Assembly: GCA_045580815.1 (NCBI GenBank)
Contig: JAZNOL010000092.1
Location: 1-34,890 of the forward strand
From: JAZNOL01 sp045580815
Lineage (GTDB): Bacteria > Bacillota > Clostridia > RUG12999
Length of the DNA stretch: 34,890 nt
Direction: 5' to 3'
In this document: positions 16,092-22,244 of the stretch, piece after piece
Position numbering within the stretch: the first letter of the stretch is position 1
Layout of the letters: every line of letters begins with the position of its first letter
The notes under the pieces: model-generated
What the model was told of the DNA's origin: nothing
What the model saw: only the letters and a program-made list of their open reading frames with translations
Databases searched by the model: none
Made by a program: the position numbers and the translations under genes

Positions 16092-16766
16092 ATGGGCGTA
16101 GCAACAAAACTGTTTGAAATGCAGGATTTGGAGTATAAAAAATTTCATCAGAAACTGATGCCGACAGTTGATGAAAACGTGGTTATCGGCGTGAGAACGC
16201 CACAGCTTCGCAAGTTTGCAAAGGAGTTTGCAAAAACAGATGGTGCACAGATTTTTCTAAAAAATCTGCCACATAAATATTATGAGGAAAACAATCTTCA
16301 TGCATTTGTTTTAGAACAGATAAAAGATTTTGATAAAGCAATGGAAGAAACTGAAAAGTTTTTGCCATACATAGACAACTGGGCAACCTGCGATATGTTT
16401 ATGCCCACGGTTTTTAAAAGAAATAAGGAAAAACTTCTTTTGAAAATAAACGAGTGGATTTTGTCTGATAAAACATATACCGTGCGATATGCGGTAAAGC
16501 TCCTGATGTCGCTTTATCTTGATGAGGATTTTAAAATAGAATATCCCGAAATGGTAGCAAGCATAAAATCAGACGAATATTATGTTAAAATGGTTGTGGC
16601 GTGGTATTTTGCCACAGCACTTGATAAACGGTATGATGAAACGATTTCGTTTATAAAAGAAAAACAGCTTGATGTGTGGACACATAATAAAGCGATTCAA
16701 AAAGCTGTAGAAAGCCGTAGAATACCTGACGAAACAAAAATATATTTAAAAACATTAAAGAGGTAG
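16092..16766 (+). CDS. AlkD-like DNA alkylation repair protein
   Basis: The product is 224 residues, all-helical, and matches the AlkD HEAT-like family of DNA glycosylases, which remove positively charged alkylated bases such as 3- and 7-alkylpurines. Family features are GVRTPQLRKFAKE near 33-45 and the active-site-type Trp97 and Asp101 in NWATCD. Arg132 in YTVRYAVKLLM and Trp171 in VVAWYF correspond by position to the DNA-contacting Trp, Asp, Arg and Trp of Bacillus AlkD. The ATG at 16092 has GGGTGAT five bases upstream. The GTG at 16083 lies within that ribosome site. It is the first gene after the strong promoter at 16047 and is followed six bases later by a PHP gene. It is cargo of the element interrupting feoB. 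Confidence 0.88.
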   Translation: MGVATKLFEMQDLEYKKFHQKLMPTVDENVVIGVRTPQLRKFAKEFAKTDGAQIFLKNLPHKYYEENNLHAFVLEQIKDFDKAMEETEKFLPYIDNWATCDMFMPTVFKRNKEKLLLKINEWILSDKTYTVRYAVKLLMSLYLDEDFKIEYPEMVASIKSDEYYVKMVVAWYFATALDKRYDETISFIKEKQLDVWTHNKAIQKAVESRRIPDETKIYLKTLKR

Positions 16767-16772
16767 AACAAA

Positions 16773-17474
16773 ATGTTAGATCAGTACAAGTTTAAAACAG
16801 AATTTCATGCACACACAAACCCGGCAAGTCCTTGCGGTGATTTTCCACCGGATGAGGTTGTTAAAAAATATGCAGATTTAGGCTTTGACAGCATTATAAT
16901 CTCAAACCATTTTTATCCTGAAATGAGATATTCAGGTGAAAAAGAAAAATGCCTTGAGGCTTATTTTGAAGACTATAAAAATGCAATTAAATCGGGTGAA
17001 AAATACGGAATAAATATTATACTCGGATGCGAGATACGCTTTACCGAAAACAACAACGACTATCTGCTTTTCGGAATAGACGAAGAAATTGTTGCAAAAT
17101 CGTATGATTATATAGATAAAGGGCTGGAAGAGTTTTCAAAATGGTTCAGAAACGAAAACAGACTTATAATTCAGGCACATCCTTTCCGAGATAGAATTGA
17201 GCCGGCAAACCCTGATTTTATTGACGGTGTAGAATCCTTCAATATGCATCCCGGTCACAATTCAAGGGTGGCAGTTGCTGCAAAATTTGCACAAGAAAAT
17301 GACTTTATCGTTACGGCAGGTACGGATTTTCACCACGACGGACACCAGGGAATGGTGGCGGTCCTTAGCAAAACAGAACTGAAAACCTCTGCCGATGTAG
17401 CAAAACTTCTTAAAAGCAGAGACTATCTTTTTGAAATCGGAAACAGTATAATTCTGCCGTATGGAATAAAATAA
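16773..17474 (+). CDS. PHP-domain metal-dependent phosphoesterase
   Basis: The product is 233 residues. All expected PHP metal motifs are visible: FHAHT (His12, His14), SNHFYP, GCEIRF, QAHPFR and the C-terminal GTDFHHDGH. PHP proteins use a trinuclear metal site to hydrolyse phosphate esters. They range from histidinol phosphatase and nucleoside 3',5'-bisphosphate phosphatases to polymerase proofreading domains. The substrate is not evident. It is a stand-alone domain without polymerase or TrpH-specific extensions that I can identify. AAAGAGG in the end of alkD provides the ribosome site, so the pair is one operon. The stop is 19 bases from the right attachment core, with no terminator between, so readthrough would run antisense into the feoB 5' part. 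Confidence 0.88.
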   Translation: MLDQYKFKTEFHAHTNPASPCGDFPPDEVVKKYADLGFDSIIISNHFYPEMRYSGEKEKCLEAYFEDYKNAIKSGEKYGINIILGCEIRFTENNNDYLLFGIDEEIVAKSYDYIDKGLEEFSKWFRNENRLIIQAHPFRDRIEPANPDFIDGVESFNMHPGHNSRVAVAAKFAQENDFIVTAGTDFHHDGHQGMVAVLSKTELKTSADVAKLLKSRDYLFEIGNSIILPYGIK

Positions 17475-17492
17475 ATCCACTAAAAGCTATTA

Positions 17493-18797
17493 TCACATGG
17501 TAAGGGATTGTTTGCCACAGGTTCCGCATTTTTTAAACACATTATCAAGGTTAAAGGCTATACGCGGCAAAAAGCCACTATCTTCAAGAAGTGTAAAAAG
17601 CGGGAAAAATATCGCCATCGGCGGTAGCATTACCGACACAACCCATGCGGTAACGCGGTAAACTCCAAAAGTAAGCATTTCGCATATAAAACCGGGCAGA
17701 TTTATAAATGTTAAGGCATTGTAAATATAATTTTCAGCTGAAAACAGCACCTCGGACAACAGCTGCGACGGATAGTTTGCACCGGTAACCGTCAGCCAGA
17801 AAACAACACCGAGCATTAAAAGCATAATCGGAATACCGGTAAATTTACCGGTAAGCAGTTTGTCAATTTTTCTGTCACGGAGACTGTAATTCTGTTTTTC
17901 ACCGCTTATGCAATCAGCGGCAATGCCCTCTGCGGTTATTATAAGACGTGATGAAACAGCATCACGGAAATCCTGAACCGAGATTTCATTTTCTTTAAGA
18001 AAGTTCCGGGTATCGTTGATTTTTTTAAGAATTTCTGATGTGTCTACATTGTTTGATGACAGCAGTTTGAAAAATTCAAATTGAAACTCATCATCCTCAA
18101 GAATTTTTCGTGCAATAAGCTGCGGAGAAAGGGGAGTATAGCCGGAAGTTTTTTCAAGCTCCGGAATAAGTATACTGACAGCAGTTTCGATTTTTTCAGG
18201 ATAGGTTACAGTAAAGACCTCAGCAGTATAGCCTGGGTCAGAAACACGGCATATTGCTTTCTTTAACGCATCAAAACCTGATTTGTTGCGAGCACAAACA
18301 GGAATAACCGGTATTTTTAAAATATCGGAGAGCTTTTCGGTGTTTACAGAAATGTGCTTCTTTTTTGCTTCGTCAATAAGATTAAGACACAAAACGGTTT
18401 TCGGTGTTACTTCAATAATCTGTAAAAGCAGATTCAGGTTGCGCTCAAGACAGGTTGCATCACAAACAACAACCACAGCGTCTTTTTTGCCGAAATATAT
18501 AAAATCGCGTGCAACAGATTCTTCCTGTGAATGCGCACAAAGGGAATATGTTCCCGGCAGGTCGGCAAAAATACAGTTTTCACCGTTGCAGTTGCAACTG
18601 CCGAATGCAGTGACAACGGTTTTCCCTGCCCAGTTTCCGGTGTGCTGGTTTAAACCGGTAAGTGCATTAAAAACACTGCTTTTTCCTACGTTGGGATTTC
18701 CGGCAAGGGCAATAATGCGCTCGCCGTTACAATCGGTAGTTATCCTGTTTTTTGTATCTGCGGCATTAAATCCGGTAGAACCGGCAGTAAGCCCCAT
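17493..18797 (-). CDS. feoB: FeoB N-terminal part, truncated by the element
   Basis: The product is 434 residues of the ferrous iron transporter FeoB. It has the N-terminal G domain (GNPNVGKSS at 33-41, Thr60 in the switch, DLPG at 79-82, NLID further on) and the helical GDI-like region. The first membrane segments follow, from about LLTGKFTGIPIMLLMLG. It ends ...FKKCGTCGKQSLTM and then TGA, the first codon made by the inserted element. The missing 278 residues are at 13445-14285. The truncated product retains the GTPase but not the full permease, so transport is unlikely. AAGGAG lies eight bases before the ATG at 18797; the TTG at 18803 is too close to it. It follows feoA by 13 bases. Confidence 0.92.
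   Translation of the reverse strand: MGLTAGSTGFNAADTKNRITTDCNGERIIALAGNPNVGKSSVFNALTGLNQHTGNWAGKTVVTAFGSCNCNGENCIFADLPGTYSLCAHSQEESVARDFIYFGKKDAVVVVCDATCLERNLNLLLQIIEVTPKTVLCLNLIDEAKKKHISVNTEKLSDILKIPVIPVCARNKSGFDALKKAICRVSDPGYTAEVFTVTYPEKIETAVSILIPELEKTSGYTPLSPQLIARKILEDDEFQFEFFKLLSSNNVDTSEILKKINDTRNFLKENEISVQDFRDAVSSRLIITAEGIAADCISGEKQNYSLRDRKIDKLLTGKFTGIPIMLLMLGVVFWLTVTGANYPSQLLSEVLFSAENYIYNALTFINLPGFICEMLTFGVYRVTAWVVSVMLPPMAIFFPLFTLLEDSGFLPRIAFNLDNVFKKCGTCGKQSLTM
17494..17499. repeat. Attachment-site core, right junction of the feoB element
   Basis: This is the second CACATG. Inside lies AAAAGC (17482-17487); outside, feoB resumes with GGGATT at 17504-17509. On the coding strand, the FeoB frame meets TGA immediately after ...SLTM because of element bases. 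Confidence 0.8.
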
Positions 18798-18810
18798 ATT
18801 CAAGTCTCCT

Positions 18811-19044
18811 TTAATTTATAAGTTTTACAAAAATCTGTGAAGCGTCTTCAAAACGCAGTGCCATTAGGCTGCCGCGGATATAATATGCAGTGGGCTCGCC
18901 GCTTGTGGGCTTCATTACGCATTCAATTTCTGTACCGGGGGTGAGTCCTATATCAAACAGCCGTCGTCTCATTGCACCGCCAAGATGTACAGAACATACC
19001 TTGCAACGCTGACCGGGCTTTAGTACGCAAAGTGGATATATCAT
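18811..19044 (-). CDS. feoA: Ferrous iron transport protein A
   Basis: The product is 77 residues, a small SH3-like FeoA protein (LKPGQRCKV, MRRRLFDIGLTPGTEIEC, GSLMALRFEDASQIFV). In this family it supports FeoB-mediated Fe(II) uptake at the membrane. Start ATG at 19044 with AAAGGAG eight bases upstream. It is the first gene of the feoA-feoB unit. I found no clear Fur box or convincing -35/-10 pair in the 158 bases to the divergent SLH gene. Confidence 0.95.
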   Translation of the reverse strand: MIYPLCVLKPGQRCKVCSVHLGGAMRRRLFDIGLTPGTEIECVMKPTSGEPTAYYIRGSLMALRFEDASQIFVKLIN

Positions 19045-19124
19045 AAAGAAAACTCCTTTATTTAAAAAACGTTTCTATGTTATATTATGAAAAGTATGAA
19101 CGGGAAGTGAAAAAATTTAAAATA

Positions 19125-19168
19125 TATGCAACCTTATGTCGTTTTAAAAAGTATTATATACAGAAAGG
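19125..19168 (+). promoter_or_regulatory. Second copy of the promoter-like motif at 7921
   Basis: TATGCAACC at 19125, and GTATTATATAC at 19151-19161, 17 bases after GCAACC. It is nearly identical to 7921-7963, including the TTTTAAAAA run and trailing GAAAGG. It ends about 35 bases before the start of the YcdB/SLH protein gene. The repeat of both sequence and spacing ahead of two exported-protein genes supports a shared promoter, perhaps for an ECF sigma factor. Confidence 0.6.
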
Positions 19169-19202
19169 TAAATTTTACAAAAAGAAAGCGGAGGGATTTA
19201 TC

Positions 19203-21278
19203 ATGAAAAAAACTATCACAAAACTTGCGGCAATACTGGTTTCGGCAATTATGTCAATGTCGCTTGTTGTTTTTGCAGAGGCAGACGATAAAGGTCTTAC
19301 CGATGCGGTTGTTGCGGTAAAAAGTGTAATTGAAATTGGCGATGAATATGAAAATTTCAATTATTCAAATTACGAAAACGGCGGTATGCTGTTTTGGAAT
19401 CTTGACTGGAGCAGTGAAAACGGATATATCGGTGCAACTGTTGTTGATAACAAAATTTCCGATATGCATATCAATGCGTATAACGAAGAAAGAACCGGCA
19501 TATCATCAATAAGCCTTGCAGAAGCAAAATCAAAAGCAGACGATTTTTTGAAAAAAGTTATGCCCGATAAATGCGAGTTTATGAGGATAAACAGTGACAG
19601 TGAAATTATTAAAAACTCCGGCAATTATGAATACATAATAAATTATACAATGTATGTCAACGATATTCCGGTTCAGGGGCATACAAGCCGCATAGCAATC
19701 AGCAAGACAAACGGAGAGGTTTCGTCATATTCACGTGGATTTTACGAAAAAGAACCAATCGAATTTGAGTCTGTCGACGGAATAATCTCTATTGACGAAG
19801 CACTCGGTAAATTTACAGAAAATATCGGATTTGAGCTTAAATATAATCTTTACCGTGATTATGAAGAAAAGACCGTTACAGCAAAACCTGTTTATGTAAT
19901 CAATGATTTCGGCATAAATGCAATTGATGCAAAAACAGGGGAGGTTTATGAAATTCCTGCTGATGAAGACTACCGTCTTTACGGTGGTGCAGGCGGAGCG
20001 GTAACATATAATTATGCTATGAAAGAAGAGGCGGCGGCAGACAGTGTTCAGCTTTCTCCTATGGAGCTTGAGGCGGTTGAAAATGTAAAAGGGCTTCTTT
20101 CAAAAGATGCGGCAGAAAAAGCTGTTAAAGAGCAGATGCCGGGCAAACTGCCCTCAAATCTTGAAATAAGAAATTCACATCTTAACAAAAACTATTATGA
20201 CGATGATTTTGTGTGGGGAATGAGCTTCAAAAGCGGCGACGACTATTACATGAGCACAAGTGTTGATGCAAAAAGCGGAAAGCTGATTTCTTTTTCAAAA
20301 TCAACAAAGCAAGATGAGAAAACTGAAAAAATAACCAAGGACAAAGCAAAAACAATAGCCGAAGAATACATAAAAACCGTGCGAGGCGAAGAATTTGCAC
20401 AGTGTGAATACGAAGAGGGCGAGATTTATGATGTTTTGCCGTTAAAGGTGGCAAATTCGGGCGAAGAAGAACTTATTGAGGATTATTATTCGTTTACGTA
20501 TGTCCGCAAAATAAACGGCGTAAAATGCAGAGATAATTATATATCGGTTTCTTATGATAACACCTGCGGTGAGATTTCTTCTTTTAATTTAAACTGGAAC
20601 AAAAACGTACAGTTCCCGTCGGTTGAATCGGTTAAACCTGCTTCCGAGATTGCATCCGTGGCAAAAGAAACCTGCGGATTTGCTCTTACATACCTTAAAA
20701 ACGGCAAACTTGTTTACGTGTTTGAAGAAAACCCGGTGCTTGATGCTTTTACAGCTGAAAAACTTGATTATAACGGCAAAGTGCAGACAGAAGAATTCAC
20801 GCCGGTTATGTATGACGATATTGCAGGACACTGGTGCGAAGAAATAATTATAAAACTTTTTGAAAACGGTGTTTATAAAAAAGAATCTTCTTTTAAACCG
20901 GATGAATTTATAACACAACGTGAAGCACTTGCGATGATTGCACCATCATACCGTCATCAGGACGATGAGAGGTTGTATGAATGGGCAGTAGAAAGCGGAT
21001 ATATTGAAGAATCCGACAAAAATCCCAATGGAGCAATTTCTAAAAAAACAGCGGCAAAATTCTTTGTACTTTTGATGAATTACGGTGAAGTTGCTGAAAA
21101 ACACGAAATCTTTAATTATCCGTTTAAAGATATATGCCCCGAAGAATATAAAGGCTATGTTGCTCTTTGCAAAGCGTTCGGAATTGTAAACGGTAACGGC
21201 AATGGTGAATTCTGCCCGGAAAATAACGTAACAAACGCAGAATTTGCAAGTATGATGTATAAATTCAAATTGAGATAA
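19203..21278 (+). CDS. Exported YcdB-repeat protein with C-terminal SLH domains
   Basis: The product is 691 residues with a signal peptide (MKKTITKLAAILVSAIMSMS core, cleavage near VFA-EA). Two YcdB/PepSY-like units follow. The first (about 95-190) includes YTMYVNDIPVQGHTSRIAISKTNGEV; the second (about 375-475) includes FTYVRKINGVKCRDNYISVSY. The last ~145 residues hold three SLH-like segments: YDDIAGHWCEEIIIKLFENGV, a degenerate middle one, and FKDICPEEYKGYVALCKAFGIVNG. SLH modules bind wall polymers, so the protein is surface-anchored. The function of YcdB units is not established. The ATG at 19203 has GGAGGG upstream and begins a clean signal peptide; an in-frame ATG at 19077 would translate the promoter motif and bury the signal. 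It is divergent from feoA. Confidence 0.85.
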   Translation: MKKTITKLAAILVSAIMSMSLVVFAEADDKGLTDAVVAVKSVIEIGDEYENFNYSNYENGGMLFWNLDWSSENGYIGATVVDNKISDMHINAYNEERTGISSISLAEAKSKADDFLKKVMPDKCEFMRINSDSEIIKNSGNYEYIINYTMYVNDIPVQGHTSRIAISKTNGEVSSYSRGFYEKEPIEFESVDGIISIDEALGKFTENIGFELKYNLYRDYEEKTVTAKPVYVINDFGINAIDAKTGEVYEIPADEDYRLYGGAGGAVTYNYAMKEEAAADSVQLSPMELEAVENVKGLLSKDAAEKAVKEQMPGKLPSNLEIRNSHLNKNYYDDDFVWGMSFKSGDDYYMSTSVDAKSGKLISFSKSTKQDEKTEKITKDKAKTIAEEYIKTVRGEEFAQCEYEEGEIYDVLPLKVANSGEEELIEDYYSFTYVRKINGVKCRDNYISVSYDNTCGEISSFNLNWNKNVQFPSVESVKPASEIASVAKETCGFALTYLKNGKLVYVFEENPVLDAFTAEKLDYNGKVQTEEFTPVMYDDIAGHWCEEIIIKLFENGVYKKESSFKPDEFITQREALAMIAPSYRHQDDERLYEWAVESGYIEESDKNPNGAISKKTAAKFFVLLMNYGEVAEKHEIFNYPFKDICPEEYKGYVALCKAFGIVNGNGNGEFCPENNVTNAEFASMMYKFKLR

Positions 21279-21280
21279 GA

Positions 21281-21305
21281 AAAAGGGCTTTTAAAGCCCT
21301 TTTTT
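21281..21305. terminator. Bidirectional terminator overlapping the AraC gene stop
   Basis: AAAAGGGCTTT pairs with AAAGCCCTTTT with almost no loop, flanked by A and T runs. It ends the SLH gene and contains the last codons of the minus-strand regulator. Confidence 0.8.
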
Positions 21306-22079
21306 GTATTCTGACGGTGTCATGCCTGTTTTTTTCTTAAATATCCTGCAAAAATACTGTGCCGAAGAAAATCCGCTTTGCAATGCACACTCATCCAATG
21401 TTAAAAAACTGTATTTCATAAGCTCCTTTGATTTTTTGATGCGCATTGAAATAATATATTCAAGCGGTGAAACGCCATACATTGATTTAAAAAGTTTTCT
21501 TAAATACACCTCGCTTATACCTGCTTTGGCGGCAAGAATTTCTACGCTGAGCGTTGTATCCTGAAAATGCGTATCAATATACATTTTGGTTTCTGAGATT
21601 TTGTCTGCCTGTGTTTTTGTGGTTATACTGTCAGACAATTTTAAAATTTCCGAATATATGCTGTACAGTATAGACAGCGACTTTGCAAGCGATGTGTGCG
21701 AGGGAGTGGCGAAAGATTTTAAAAGGCGGATAAAGTAGTTTTCAGCATCTGATGAGTTTTGCGGAGTATATACTCCGCTTTTTCTTTGTTGTTCACAGTC
21801 AAATTCAAAATCGCAAAAAATAAATCGGTAGTTTGATGTGTGAATATGCATGGTATAAACTGCATGGTATGCAAGATAAAGGATGTCACCTTTGTTTACG
21901 GTAAATTCTGTACTGTCGTCAAATTTATAACTACAGCTGCCCTCTGAAATATAAACAAAAGCATCGCTGTGCCTGCCGTTTACATAAAGAGGCTTGCTAT
22001 GGGGCGGTATATACGACTTTATAACTGTTATAAGCTGTTTTATATAAAGAGGCTGTTTTGAAATATCTGTTTTGTTCAT
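21291..22079 (-). CDS. AraC-family regulator divergent from the glycyl radical operon
   Basis: The product is 262 residues. The N-terminal ~130 residues form a cupin-like sensor (SDAFVYISEGSCSYKFDDSTEFTVNKGDILYL). The C-terminus has the two AraC helix-turn-helix units (LSVEILAAKAGISEVYLRKLFKSMYGVSPLEYI and LDECALQSGFSSAQYFCRIFKKKTGMTPSEYK). Such regulators often sense sugars and control the adjacent operon. It starts 165 bp from the glycyl radical enzyme gene on the other strand, so control of that operon is the natural inference. It is a different protein from the regulator at 12552. The ribosome site is weak (GTAGTGA region). I did not find clear 21-bp direct repeats in the intergenic region. 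Confidence 0.9.
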   Translation of the reverse strand: MNKTDISKQPLYIKQLITVIKSYIPPHSKPLYVNGRHSDAFVYISEGSCSYKFDDSTEFTVNKGDILYLAYHAVYTMHIHTSNYRFIFCDFEFDCEQQRKSGVYTPQNSSDAENYFIRLLKSFATPSHTSLAKSLSILYSIYSEILKLSDSITTKTQADKISETKMYIDTHFQDTTLSVEILAAKAGISEVYLRKLFKSMYGVSPLEYIISMRIKKSKELMKYSFLTLDECALQSGFSSAQYFCRIFKKKTGMTPSEYKKGL

Positions 22080-22112
22080 AAATTCACTACTTTCGCTTTC
22101 GGTTTATTCAAT

Positions 22113-22141
22113 ATTGTACACCAAAAAACACAAAAAATCAA
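22113..22141 (-). promoter_or_regulatory. Promoter of the AraC-type gene
   Basis: On the minus strand, TTGATT (22136-22141), a 17-base spacer and TACAAT (22113-22118), 33 bases before the ATG. Confidence 0.65.
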
Positions 22142-22192
22142 TATTTTTTATAAAATTTGTTTCGGAAAGTATAAAATAATCGATTTTTAGAA

Positions 22193-22221
22193 TTTACAAA
22201 AACGGGAGCTTGCTATATAAT
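22193..22221 (+). promoter_or_regulatory. Promoter of the glycyl radical enzyme operon
   Basis: TTTACA (22193-22198), a 17-base spacer and TATAAT (22216-22221), 23 bases before the GTG start. The spacer and -10 hold a small AGCTTGCT/AGCAAG repeat. Confidence 0.72.
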
Positions 22222-22244
22222 AAAAGCAAGGAGCGTGATTTGTC

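Larger units (their letters stand above)
14286..17499. mobile_element. Serine-recombinase integrative element inserted in feoB
   Basis: The element is 3214 bp counting one core copy. It holds a large serine recombinase ending 23 bp from the left junction, a 44-codon ORF before it, and a divergent alkD-PHP pair. Both ends carry the 6-bp repeat CACATG. Rebuilding the empty site gives inverted arms AATCCC/GGGATT around the core. Rebuilding the circular junction gives AAAAGC/GCTTTT, exactly centred on the core. Such dyads are expected of attB and attP for serine integrases. There are no transposase, conjugation or phage structural genes, so it is a small non-conjugative island. Removal restores one open feoB of about 712 codons. 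Confidence 0.85.

Noticed and set aside
13445..18797. FeoB naturally encoded as two separate proteins
   Set aside because: The halves lie 3.2 kb apart around a recombinase element. The C-terminal part has no ribosome site, and the join at the CACATG repeat is exactly in frame within a conserved motif.
19077..19202. Extended start of the YcdB/SLH gene at 19077
   Set aside because: This in-frame ATG would translate the shared promoter motif and bury the signal peptide. GGAGGG before the ATG at 19203 gives a clean exported protein.
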